This document shows, piece after piece, positions 50,778 to 58,504 of a stretch of DNA of 64,000 nucleotides. A program made the translations under genes and the position numbers. Under the pieces are notes generated by a model. It was not told where the DNA came from and ran no database searches. It saw only the letters and a list, made by a program, of their open reading frames with translations. Position 1 is the first letter of the stretch. Every line of letters begins with the position of its first letter. The DNA comes from Hymenobacter armeniacus (GTDB taxonomy: Bacteria > Bacteroidota > Bacteroidia > Cytophagales > Hymenobacteraceae): contig NZ_JACXAC010000001.1 of assembly GCF_014699055.1 (NCBI RefSeq), positions 186,001-250,000 of the forward strand, given 5' to 3'.

Positions 50778-52409
50778 ATGTCCCAGATTATTTCCACGCC
50801 CACCCGCACGGGTACCCCCATCGCTGCGCCGGCGCCTTCGGCCGCACCCGAGCCTGCCAAGGGCGTTTTTGGGACCATTGGCCAGGACGCGCCGGCGGGC
50901 CTGGTGGTATTCCTGGTGGCCTTGCCGCTGTGCTTGGGCATCTCGCTGGCCTCGGGCGCGCCGCTGCTGGCCGGCCTGGTCACGGGCATTGTGGGCGGCC
51001 TGGTGGTGAGCTGGCTGAGCGGCTCACAGCTGAGCGTGAGCGGCCCGGCCGCCGGCCTCACGGTGATAGTGCTGGGCGCCATTGCCTCGCTGGGCTCGTT
51101 TCAGGCGGTGATGGCGGCCACGGTGGTGGCCGGCGCTATGCAAATTCTGCTGGGCGTGGCCCGGGCGGGCGTCATCGGCCTGTATTTCCCGGCGGCCGTC
51201 ATCCGCGGCATGCTCGCGGCCATTGGCCTGATTCTGATTCTGAAACAGATACCTCATTTCCTCGGCGCCGATACCGACTACTTTGAGGACATGGATTTCC
51301 TGCAGTTCAATGGCCTGAATACGTTCTCGGCCATTGGGGCGGCGGCCAAGGGGCTGAGCCCGGGCTCGGTGCTGGTGGGCTTCGTGTCGCTGGCCCTGCT
51401 GCTGCTCTGGGACACGGCCGCGCTGCGCCGCTTCAAGCTGGTGCAAAAAGTGCCGGCCGCCCTGGTGGTGGTGCTCACGTCCATCGGCATCAACCAACTG
51501 CTGCGTACCGTGGCGCCCGACATGCAGGTGCGCCCCGAACACCTCGTGAAGCTGCCCGTGGTGTCGTCGCTGAGCGAGCTGATGGCCCAGATGTCGTTTC
51601 CCGATTTTGGCGCCTTTGCCCGGCCCGCCACCTACGGCGTGGCCCTCACCATTGCCATCGTGGCTTCGCTCGAAAGCCTGCTGAGCGTGGAAGCCGTCGA
51701 CAAGCTCGACCCGCACAAGCGCCGCACGCCCCCCAACCGCGAGCTGATGGCCCAGGGCGTGGGCAACGTCATCAGCGGCCTGCTGGGCGGCCTGCCCCTC
51801 ACGGCCGTGATTGTGCGCTCGTCGGCCAACATCGCCGCGGGCGGCCAGAGCAAGCTGTCGGCCTTCATCCACGGCTTGCTGTTGCTGGCCAGCCTGCTGT
51901 TTCTGGGCTCGGTGCTGAACCTGATTCCGCTGTCGGCGCTGGCGGCGGTGCTGCTGCTGGTGGGCTTCAAGCTGACCAAGCCGGCGCTCTACCGCACGCA
52001 GTTCAAGCTGGGCTGGGCGCAGTTCATCCCCTTCATTGTCACCATCGTGGCCATCCTTTTCACCGACCTGCTGAAAGGCGTGGGCGTGGGCCTGGTGGTG
52101 GGCTTCTTCTTCATTCTGAAAGCCAACGCCGAACAAGCGTATTTCCTGAGCCGCGACACCCCCGACCACGAGCCCGGCACCCTGCACCTGCGCCTTTCCG
52201 AGCACGTGTCGTTTCTCAACAAGGCCAGCATCGTGAACACGCTGGAGGCCCTGCCCGCCGGCAGCCGCGTCATCCTCGACGGCAGCCAGTCGGCCGACAT
52301 CGACCACGACGTGCTCGAAGCCATTGAGTCGTTTCGTCAGGTGGCGCCGGAGCGCCACGTCGAGCTGGAGTTGCGCGGCATACGCTCGGTGGCGGTGGGC
52401 AGCCATTAG
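50778..52409 (+). CDS. SulP-family anion transporter with STAS domain
   Basis: A 543-residue SulP transporter. The first conserved region is GQDAPAGLVVFLVALPLCLG, followed by the SGAPLLAGLVTGIVGGLVVS and SGPAAGLTVIVLGAIASLGS segments and about 12 membrane helices to residue 445. The C-terminal part (LHLRLSEHVSFLNKASIVNT ... VILDGSQSADIDHDVLEAIE) is a STAS domain. SulP proteins carry sulfate, bicarbonate or other anions. The carbonic anhydrase gene 89 bases downstream makes bicarbonate (BicA-like, sodium-dependent) transport the best guess. The ATG at 50778 gives the usual family start (MSQIIST...). Confidence 0.92.
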   Translation: MSQIISTPTRTGTPIAAPAPSAAPEPAKGVFGTIGQDAPAGLVVFLVALPLCLGISLASGAPLLAGLVTGIVGGLVVSWLSGSQLSVSGPAAGLTVIVLGAIASLGSFQAVMAATVVAGAMQILLGVARAGVIGLYFPAAVIRGMLAAIGLILILKQIPHFLGADTDYFEDMDFLQFNGLNTFSAIGAAAKGLSPGSVLVGFVSLALLLLWDTAALRRFKLVQKVPAALVVVLTSIGINQLLRTVAPDMQVRPEHLVKLPVVSSLSELMAQMSFPDFGAFARPATYGVALTIAIVASLESLLSVEAVDKLDPHKRRTPPNRELMAQGVGNVISGLLGGLPLTAVIVRSSANIAAGGQSKLSAFIHGLLLLASLLFLGSVLNLIPLSALAAVLLLVGFKLTKPALYRTQFKLGWAQFIPFIVTIVAILFTDLLKGVGVGLVVGFFFILKANAEQAYFLSRDTPDHEPGTLHLRLSEHVSFLNKASIVNTLEALPAGSRVILDGSQSADIDHDVLEAIESFRQVAPERHVELELRGIRSVAVGSH

Positions 52410-52498
52410 GCCTTCGGGCCCCGCTTTTTTCTCCGTTTTCTTTTTAATTCCGTATCATCGTGCCAGCACGTTCGCTCATTTCAAAAAAGTCTCAACCC

Positions 52499-53194
52499 AT
52501 GTCCGGAGTAGAGGAAATTCTTAGAAACAACCGCCAGTGGGTGGCGGATAAAAACGCCCAGGACCCCGACTTCTTCAAGCGCCTGGCCAACGGCCAGCAT
52601 CCCAAGTACTTGTTCATCGGCTGCTCCGATTCGCGGGTGCCGGCCTCGGGCATCACCGGCACCGGCCCGGGCGAGATGTTCGTGCACCGCAACATCGCCA
52701 ACATGGTGGTACACACCGACATGAACCTGCTCAGCGTACTGCAATACGCCGTGGAAGTGCTGGGCGTGAAAGACATCTTAGTAGTGGGCCACTACGGCTG
52801 CGGCGGCGTGGCCGCGGCGGCCAGCAACAAGCAATATGGCCTGATTGACAACTGGCTGACCAACATCCGCGACGTTATTCGCACCCACGAAACCGAGATT
52901 CTGCGCATCAAAGACGAGCAGCAGCGGGCCCGTCGCCTGGTGGAGCTCAACGTCATTGAACAGGTGCGCAACTTGGCCAAAACCAACATCATCCAGAACG
53001 CCATGCGCGGCGAAAACCCGCCCCGGCTGCACGGCCTAGTGTACGACATCGCCGACGGCGTGCTGAAAGACCTGCAGGTCGACAACTCCGCCGTATTCAG
53101 CGAGATGGAGCACATCTACGGCACCGAGTCGCCGGTGGAAGCCGAGGAGGAGGCCGCGCCCGCGCCCCAGTCCGAGCCGCAATCGGTAGCCTAA
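52499..53194 (+). CDS. Beta-class carbonic anhydrase
   Basis: A 231-residue beta-carbonic anhydrase. Zinc ligands are Cys42 (GCSDSRVP), His98 and Cys101 (GHYGCGG), with the Asp44-Arg46 dyad. The core matches the active type I-like branch. The C-terminus is an acidic tail (PVEAEEEAAPAPQSEPQSVA) not needed for catalysis. It interconverts CO2 and bicarbonate and would work with the SulP transporter encoded upstream. I chose the ATG at 52499 (MSGVEEILRNNRQW); 52460 would add 13 residues. Confidence 0.93.
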   Translation: MSGVEEILRNNRQWVADKNAQDPDFFKRLANGQHPKYLFIGCSDSRVPASGITGTGPGEMFVHRNIANMVVHTDMNLLSVLQYAVEVLGVKDILVVGHYGCGGVAAAASNKQYGLIDNWLTNIRDVIRTHETEILRIKDEQQRARRLVELNVIEQVRNLAKTNIIQNAMRGENPPRLHGLVYDIADGVLKDLQVDNSAVFSEMEHIYGTESPVEAEEEAAPAPQSEPQSVA

Positions 53195-53221
53195 CGTTAC
53201 CCCCGTTTTCCTTTCCAAGCA

Positions 53222-53266
53222 CCCACAAAAAAGCCTGCCGCACGTTGCGGCAGGCTTTTTTGTGGG
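53222..53266. terminator. Bidirectional terminator
   Basis: A perfect inverted repeat of 20 bp (CCCACAAAAAAGCCTGCCGC / GCGGCAGGCTTTTTTGTGGG) with a loop of ACGTT lies between the convergent carbonic anhydrase and aminopeptidase genes; T6 follows the GC core on both strands. Confidence 0.95.
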
Positions 53267-53294
53267 CCAGCACGGCCGAAGCAGCGAAGAAGGG

Positions 53295-55772
53295 TTACTT
53301 CGCGGCTTCGATTTCGGCAATGGCTTTGTCGACCTGCTCCTTCGCCGTGGCGGCGTTGGCGCCTTTGGCCTTCTTGTCGGCAATGGCTTTCAACTGCTCG
53401 ATGATGGGCTTGTCGGCGCCGTACATCTTGTACTTCACGCCCAGGCCTTTGAGGCGGCTGATGCCCTCCGCGAAGGCGGTGGCGTCGTCGAGGCGGCCGG
53501 TCATGGTGGCCAGGGGCTCTATCATGCCAAACTGGGCCTGGGGGCGGGCCGCGTCGAACTGGTCGCGCACGTAGGCCCACTCGGCCGCGCCGCCCCCCTG
53601 GGCGTAGGCCTGCATCACGGCTTGGTCGAGGGCCGCGTTGCCGTCGGTTTTCAACGCTTTGGCGCGGGCCAGGGCCTGCGCGGGCTGCACGGTGGCCAAT
53701 CCCTTCAAGGCGGCGGCTTGCACGTTGTAGGACTGGCTGTTGAGGTTCTGGCTAAACCGCTTTTCGTCCTTCTTGTCTTTCAGCTGCGCCAGCGCGGCAA
53801 ACATCTGGGCCCGCACGTTGGTGTTCGGCTCATTGGCAGCCAGCTTGCGCAAGGTCGGCGCGGCGGCTTTGGCCACGGTTTTGTCGTCCATTTTCAGCGC
53901 CTGCACGGCCACGCTGCGGATGCCGTAGAACTTGTCGTTGAGGGCCGCCAGCAGCACGGCGCGCGAAGCGGCGTTGGTGGTTTGGTCCTTGGCGGCGGCC
54001 GTTACAGCTTCGCGCCGGTCCACGAAAAGCGGGGCGTGGCTGTACTGGTAGGCAAATTCGGCGGCCGATTTGTTGTCGGTTTTGTTCCAGAGCAGCTTCT
54101 TGCGGGCGTCTACGTTCACCAGCTCGGGCTTGGCGGCGAGGGGCATGCTGAAGGTCTGAGTGGCTTCGGTCATGGTCACGGCCTGGTGAATGGCCTTGCC
54201 GCCCACGTAGTAGTCGATGGTGAACGGCAGCTGGAAGGGCGTGCCCGGCTGGGTCTGCTTCACCGTCACGGACTGCACTTTCTTGGCCGCGTCCCAGGCG
54301 TAGTCGATGGTCACGACGGGGTGGCCGGGCGAGTAGTACCACTGATTCCAGAACCAGTTCAAATCCTGGCCCGACACGGCCTCGAACGCCAAGCGCATCT
54401 GGTGCGCCTCGCCGTTGCCGAAGGCGTTGTCCTTGAGGTATTTCTGCAGGCCGGCGAAGAAGACGTCGTCGCCCAGATAGGTGCGCAGCATGTCCATGAT
54501 GGCGCCGCCCTTCTGGTAGCTCACCAGGTCGAATACTTCCTCCTGCTGGTCGTAGTGAAAGCGCACGAGGGTTTTGGCGGCATCGCGCGGCGAGCTCAGG
54601 TAGCGGCGCAGGTAGGTGTGGTAGTGGGCGTCGGCGGCTTCCTGGCCGTACTTGTGCTCGGCGTAGAGGCCTTCCGAGAAGTCGGCCATCGTCTCGTTCA
54701 CGGTGATGTTGGACCAGCTTTCGGCCGTCACGTAGTCGCCAAACCACTGGTGAAACAGCTCGTGCGCAATCACCGACTCGCTGCTGTACTGGCGGTCCAG
54801 CAGCTCGCGGTCGGTCATTTGCACCTGCTCGCCGTGCAGGGTGGCGGTGGTGTTTTCCATGGCGCCGCTCACGTAGTCGCGGGCCACAATCTGGCTGTAT
54901 TTGTTCCACGGGTACTCCACGCCGAGGCGGTTGGAAAAGAACTCCAGCATGTCGGGCGTGTTGCCGAAAATCTGCTTGGCGAAGGGCGCATACTTGGGCT
55001 CGAGGTAATAATTCACCTCTTTGCCGCGCCAGGTGTCTTTGTAGATTTTGAAGTCGCCCACCGCCATCATAAACAGGTAGGGGGCGTGGGGCAGGTCCAT
55101 TTTCCAGGTGTCGGTGCGCAGGCCGGGGCCGGCGGGCGTGCTGCTCACCAGCTTGCCGTTGCTGAGCGTGACGTACTTGGCGGGCACGGTCATCGAGATT
55201 TCCTCGGTGGTTTTTTGGTTGGGCCGGTCGATGGTGGGGAACCAGGCCGACGACCCCTCGGTCTCGCCCTGCGTCCAGATTTGCACCGGCTTGCCGGCCG
55301 TAGCTGAGTCGGGGTTGATGAAATACAGACCCTTGGCGTCGGTGATGGCGGCCGAGCCCTGCACTTTCAGCTCGTCGGGCTTGGCGGTGTAGTCGAGGTA
55401 AACGGTGTATTCTTCGCCCGGCTTGAAGGTGCGCCCCAGGTTGATGCGCAGGTTCATGCCGTCGGCGTAGTTGTACTTGAGCGCGGTTTGCTGGCCGCCG
55501 GTCACCAGGGCCACGGCCTTGATGTCCATGCCTTTGGCATCGAGGCGCAGCGAATCGGTGGGGTAGGCGTGGGGCTTGAGCGTGACCCACTCCTTGCCGT
55601 AGAGGTAGCGCTTGGCGTAGTCGAAGCGCACGTCGAGCTTGGTGTGCACCAGGTCGTTAATCTTGGTGGCCGAAGCACGGTAGGGCGATTCGGACTTGGC
55701 GCCGGGGGCCTGGGCATAGGCGGCGCTGGTGGCTACGAGGCCAAGCAGGCCCAGCAGAGAAAGATGTTTCAT
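53295..55772 (-). CDS. M1-family metallo-aminopeptidase
   Basis: An 825-residue secreted M1 peptidase. The signal peptide is MKHLSLLGLLGLVATSAAYA|Q. The exopeptidase motif GAMEN is at residues 303-307 and the zinc site HELFH at 337-341 with the third ligand Glu360, exactly 18 residues later. Residues about 25-230 form the beta-sandwich N-terminal domain and the last 300 residues the HEAT-like C-terminal domain. It removes N-terminal residues from peptides, probably in the periplasm. Monocistronic, convergent with the carbonic anhydrase gene and separated by a terminator. The gap to the divergent TonB receptor is 202 bases. Confidence 0.94.
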   Translation of the reverse strand: MKHLSLLGLLGLVATSAAYAQAPGAKSESPYRASATKINDLVHTKLDVRFDYAKRYLYGKEWVTLKPHAYPTDSLRLDAKGMDIKAVALVTGGQQTALKYNYADGMNLRINLGRTFKPGEEYTVYLDYTAKPDELKVQGSAAITDAKGLYFINPDSATAGKPVQIWTQGETEGSSAWFPTIDRPNQKTTEEISMTVPAKYVTLSNGKLVSSTPAGPGLRTDTWKMDLPHAPYLFMMAVGDFKIYKDTWRGKEVNYYLEPKYAPFAKQIFGNTPDMLEFFSNRLGVEYPWNKYSQIVARDYVSGAMENTTATLHGEQVQMTDRELLDRQYSSESVIAHELFHQWFGDYVTAESWSNITVNETMADFSEGLYAEHKYGQEAADAHYHTYLRRYLSSPRDAAKTLVRFHYDQQEEVFDLVSYQKGGAIMDMLRTYLGDDVFFAGLQKYLKDNAFGNGEAHQMRLAFEAVSGQDLNWFWNQWYYSPGHPVVTIDYAWDAAKKVQSVTVKQTQPGTPFQLPFTIDYYVGGKAIHQAVTMTEATQTFSMPLAAKPELVNVDARKKLLWNKTDNKSAAEFAYQYSHAPLFVDRREAVTAAAKDQTTNAASRAVLLAALNDKFYGIRSVAVQALKMDDKTVAKAAAPTLRKLAANEPNTNVRAQMFAALAQLKDKKDEKRFSQNLNSQSYNVQAAALKGLATVQPAQALARAKALKTDGNAALDQAVMQAYAQGGGAAEWAYVRDQFDAARPQAQFGMIEPLATMTGRLDDATAFAEGISRLKGLGVKYKMYGADKPIIEQLKAIADKKAKGANAATAKEQVDKAIAEIEAAK

Positions 55773-55943
55773 TCAGAGAACAGCGGTGAGTGAAAATGGG
55801 AGTTCGCGCGAAGGACCGGGCCGCGGCGTAGGAGTTGCTTGGCGCAGCCACGAAAGTAGCGTGGGCGCCGCGAGTCTGTGCCGCGATGCCGGGGCCGCGC
55901 TGCCGGGGCCGGGAGGGAACGGACGCGCCGAGCCGGGCGACAG

Positions 55944-55951
55944 TAAGTTTG
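55944..55951 (+). promoter_or_regulatory. Candidate -7 box of the TonB-dependent receptor
   Basis: TAAGTTTG matches TAnnTTTG exactly, 23 bases upstream of the ATG at 55975. No TTTG is seen at the usual -33 distance, so the promoter may need an activator or use a weaker -33. Confidence 0.4.
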
Positions 55952-55974
55952 TACCCTCATCAACCTCCTGCTTA

Positions 55975-57954
55975 ATGCGACCAATTCGCTACGCTACGCC
56001 ACTTTTCTGCTCATTTTTTGCCCTTAACTCGTTCGCCCAGACTGCCCCGGCCGACAGCGCCCGCAGCCTGCGCGAGGTGACGGTGTACGGCTCGCGCCTG
56101 AACCAAGTGGCTGGCCAGACGGGCCGCTACGTATCCGTAATTCCGGGCCGCACGCTGAGCCAGTACCCCGTGGCCTCGCTCGACGACTTGCTGCGCCTGC
56201 TGCCGGCACTGGAAGTGCAGAGCCGCGGTAATTTTGGCACCCAGGCCGACATCACCCTGCGCGGCTCCACCTTCAACCAGGTCCTGATTCTGCTGGACGG
56301 CATGCGGCTGAACGACCCGCTCACCGGCCATTTTGCGGGCTACTTTCCCATCACGCCGGCCGAGATTGAGCAGATTGAAGTGGTGCGCGGGCCGGGCGCG
56401 GCCCTCTACGGCCCCGACGCCGTGGGCGGCTTCGTCAACATCGTGACCAAAACCTTTGCCGCCACCCACCGCCCCGATGCCGTGGAGCTGGGCGGGACCT
56501 TCCTGGCCGGCGAATACGACCTGAAAAGCACCAACGCCGGCTTCTACGGCCAGGAAAAGGGGCTGCGCCTGGCCGGCGGCATCCTCAACAACACGGCCAG
56601 CGGCCAGCAGCTGAACCTGCCCGGCGGCGGGCGCAACGATTTTAAGCTCAATACCTACTCGCTATCGGGGGCTTACCAGATTAGCGAAAAGCTGAGCGCC
56701 GCTGCCCGCGCCAGTTTCGACCGGCGCGACTACAATGCCCAGAATTTCTACACCACCGCAGCCGGCGACCGGGCCCGCGAAACCACGGCGCGCGACTGGT
56801 ACCAGGGCCAGCTGCGCTACGACTGGAACGCCCGCGCCCGCACCGAGCTGCAGCTGGTGAGCACCGCCAGCACCGACTACTACCTCTACACGCCCGCTTC
56901 GGTGGCCAGCAGCCACCTCATGCACTACCTCAACGTGCAGGGCCAGCACCAGCTCACCCTCTCGGACAAAGTGCGCCTGACCCTGGGCGGCCAGGCCGAC
57001 CGCCGCGCCGTGCGCAGCAACGACCAGGGCCGCCACGCCGTGTGGCACCAGGGCGCTTTTGCCGTGGCCGGCCTCACCCCAACCCCGGGCCTGAGCCTGA
57101 CGGCCGCCCTGCGCCTCGACCACGACCAAGCCTACGGCACCGAAGTGGTGCCCCAGCTCACGGCTAGCCAGCAGGTGGGGGAGAAGCTCACGGTGCGCGG
57201 CGCCGTGGGCCGGGCCATTCGGGCGGCCAATTTCACGGAGCAGTACTACTCGTCCATCCGGCCCGGCACGGTGCCCTCGGGCTTCAACATCGGCAACCCC
57301 AACCTCAGCGCGGAGCGCACCTGGAGCTACGAGGGCGGGTTCGATTTTCAGCCCCTGCCGGTGCTCACGCTGCGCGCCACTTACTTCAACCGCTACGGCC
57401 GCAACCTGATTGACTACGTGGGCCAGTCCGGCAGCCAAGTGATTGAGGCCACGGGCCTCACCAACCTCAACCCCGCCGCCACCTACCGGCTGGCCGAAAA
57501 CCTGTTTGCCGTGACCACCCAGGGCCTGGAGCTGGAAGCCACCACCCGCGCCCAGCTCACGCCCCAGCTGCGGCTCGACGGCAGCCTGGGCTACACCTAC
57601 ACCCAGTTGGACGTGGCCGGCGACGTGGTGTCGCAATACCTGAGCAACGTGGCCAAGCAGCTGATTACCGGCAACGTGAGCCTGACGCACCGGCGCTTCA
57701 GCGTGGGCGTGGGGGGCGTGTACAAGCAGCGCGCCGGCCAGCGCACCACTCCCAGCGCCACCGTCAACGACGCGGAGCTGACGCCCAGCTACGTGGTGAT
57801 AAACGGCCGCCTCGACGTGGCGCTGCTGCCCGGGCGCGTGTGGGTGGTAGGGCAGGCCCAGAACCTGTTTAATGCCCAATATTCCGACCTGCTGGGCGCT
57901 CAGATGCCCGGCCGCTGGCTAATGGCCGGCGTGCGACTAGCCCTGCGCAACTAG
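55975..57954 (+). CDS. TonB-dependent receptor (BtuB-like)
   Basis: A 659-residue outer-membrane receptor. The signal peptide is MRPIRYATPLFCSFFALNSF, cleaved after AFA-like AQ. The plug domain covers about residues 20-140 (REVTVYGSRLNQVAGQTGRY, VASLDDLLRLLPALEVQSRG, GNFGTQADITLRGSTFNQVL, ILLDGMRLNDPLTG, VVRGPGAALYGPDAVGGFVN); the rest is a beta-barrel ending in the usual aromatic-rich strand (GRWLMAGVRLALRN). There is no SusC-type carboxypeptidase-like N-terminal domain, so it is of the siderophore/cobalamin type. The substrate is unknown. A hairpin at 57976 ends the gene, and the riboswitch begins about 80 bases further on. Confidence 0.9.
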   Translation: MRPIRYATPLFCSFFALNSFAQTAPADSARSLREVTVYGSRLNQVAGQTGRYVSVIPGRTLSQYPVASLDDLLRLLPALEVQSRGNFGTQADITLRGSTFNQVLILLDGMRLNDPLTGHFAGYFPITPAEIEQIEVVRGPGAALYGPDAVGGFVNIVTKTFAATHRPDAVELGGTFLAGEYDLKSTNAGFYGQEKGLRLAGGILNNTASGQQLNLPGGGRNDFKLNTYSLSGAYQISEKLSAAARASFDRRDYNAQNFYTTAAGDRARETTARDWYQGQLRYDWNARARTELQLVSTASTDYYLYTPASVASSHLMHYLNVQGQHQLTLSDKVRLTLGGQADRRAVRSNDQGRHAVWHQGAFAVAGLTPTPGLSLTAALRLDHDQAYGTEVVPQLTASQQVGEKLTVRGAVGRAIRAANFTEQYYSSIRPGTVPSGFNIGNPNLSAERTWSYEGGFDFQPLPVLTLRATYFNRYGRNLIDYVGQSGSQVIEATGLTNLNPAATYRLAENLFAVTTQGLELEATTRAQLTPQLRLDGSLGYTYTQLDVAGDVVSQYLSNVAKQLITGNVSLTHRRFSVGVGGVYKQRAGQRTTPSATVNDAELTPSYVVINGRLDVALLPGRVWVVGQAQNLFNAQYSDLLGAQMPGRWLMAGVRLALRN

Positions 57955-57975
57955 CGCGCACTACCTAACTCAAAA

Positions 57976-58020
57976 ACAGCAGAAGCCCCCGATTTGGAAC
58001 AAGTCGGGGGCTTCTGCTGT
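57976..58020 (+). terminator. Long hairpin terminator after the TonB receptor
   Basis: A 17-bp stem (ACAGCAGAAGCCCCCGA / TCGGGGGCTTCTGCTGT) with an 11-base loop. The T run after it is short; the downstream -7 box of the riboswitch operon starts on its last base. Confidence 0.8.
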
Positions 58021-58027
58021 ATCTTTG
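58020..58027 (+). promoter_or_regulatory. -7 box of the riboswitch operon promoter
   Basis: TATCTTTG matches TAnnTTTG exactly. A TTTG at 57993-57996, in the loop of the upstream terminator, could be the -33 element (23-base spacing, slightly long). The predicted transcript starts about 58033, 25 bases before the riboswitch. Confidence 0.5.
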
Positions 58028-58054
58028 CCGTATCAATTCTTTCTCCCTGAAGGA

Positions 58055-58153
58055 TTGTTTTTATACAGAGGCGCTGAGAGACAGGCTCTAAGACGCGCCG
58101 GCAACCACCCGCAACCGCGGGCACGGTGCCAATTCCTGACCATATAAAAACAA
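58055..58153 (+). ncRNA. SAM riboswitch (SAM-I clan)
   Basis: P1 is a perfect 11-bp helix: TTGTTTTTATA (58055-58065) with TATAAAAACAA (58143-58153). Within it are P2 (GGCGC 58070-58074 with GCGCC 58095-58099, the enclosed GAGAGACAGGCTCTAAGA having the kink-turn layout of SAM-I), the conserved GGCAACC (58100-58106), P3 (CCCGC/GCGGG 58108-58121, loop AACC) and the conserved GGTGCCAATTCCTG (58125-58138). These elements are those of S-adenosylmethionine riboswitches, which usually lower expression of sulfur-amino-acid genes when SAM is high. It is followed at once by a poly-cysteine reading frame and then an ATP-grasp gene. The assignment rests on recognised consensus strings and pairing. Confidence 0.87.
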
Positions 58154-58159
58154 GTTGCC

Positions 58160-58267
58160 GTGGAAGCCCCCAACAACCAGCCCGTTTTTCTTGCCGCTTT
58201 TCGTGCCCGCGCCGCTGCCATGCGTTGCGTTGGCATGGCGTGTTGTTGCTGTTGTTGTCCGGCCTAA
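58160..58267 (+). CDS. Poly-cysteine leader peptide (sORF) after the SAM riboswitch
   Basis: A 35-codon frame from GTG at 58160, or 15 codons from ATG at 58220, begins directly after riboswitch P1. The C-terminal part reads MRCVGMACCCCCCPA and stops at TAA 58265-58267, so six cysteines are consecutive. Five of these six use TGT, whereas the cysteines of the next three genes that I read are all TGC. A 7-bp hairpin (GCCATGC/GCATGGC, 58217-58239) sits just before the Cys run, and a second one (CTA-CCCGC/GCGGG-TAG, 58264-58295) covers the stop codon. Short poly-Cys leaders act as cysteine-responsive attenuators in mycobacteria; here the same is inferred by analogy. A ribosomally made peptide substrate for the nearby ATP-grasp enzyme is an alternative. 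Confidence 0.55.
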   Translation: MEAPNNQPVFLAAFRARAAAMRCVGMACCCCCCPA

Positions 58268-58504
58268 CCCGCTGTAGTTTTTTCATCGCGGGTAGCCAAA
58301 GCTGAGTTCGGAGCAAGTTGGCTTCGCCGGGCCGCCGTGTGCGGCGTCCGGCCTGCCCGCCTCGGCGTTTCGGCCTCTTCCGACCCCGGCTCAGCGCCTT
58401 GCTCTGCGCAATTCCATTCCTGTCTCATGTCGGGCTTTGCCAGTTCACCACCTGCGTTGAGCAGCGTGCCCGCTTGCCTACGTTTCAACCCCGTCATTTC
58501 CATT
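58268..58504 (+). other. Long leader between poly-Cys sORF and ATP-grasp gene
   Basis: About 240 bases with no gene I can support. It contains GC-rich hairpins (for example around 58329-58353) but no GC stem followed by a T run that I would call an intrinsic terminator. The total leader from the predicted transcription start to the ATP-grasp start is about 470 bases, very long for this genome. Confidence 0.4.

Noticed and set aside
50693..51286. Frame beginning MDSEKQEAGAFAPPASC over the sulP leader hairpin
   Set aside because: It would translate the terminator stem and then overlap sulP out of frame. No supporting family; kept only as a remark on the leader.
58241..58258. TGT/TGC triplet run as a simple microsatellite
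   Set aside because: Possible, but the frame has a start and stop, sits exactly after a riboswitch, and is flanked by hairpins, so a coding reading is preferred.
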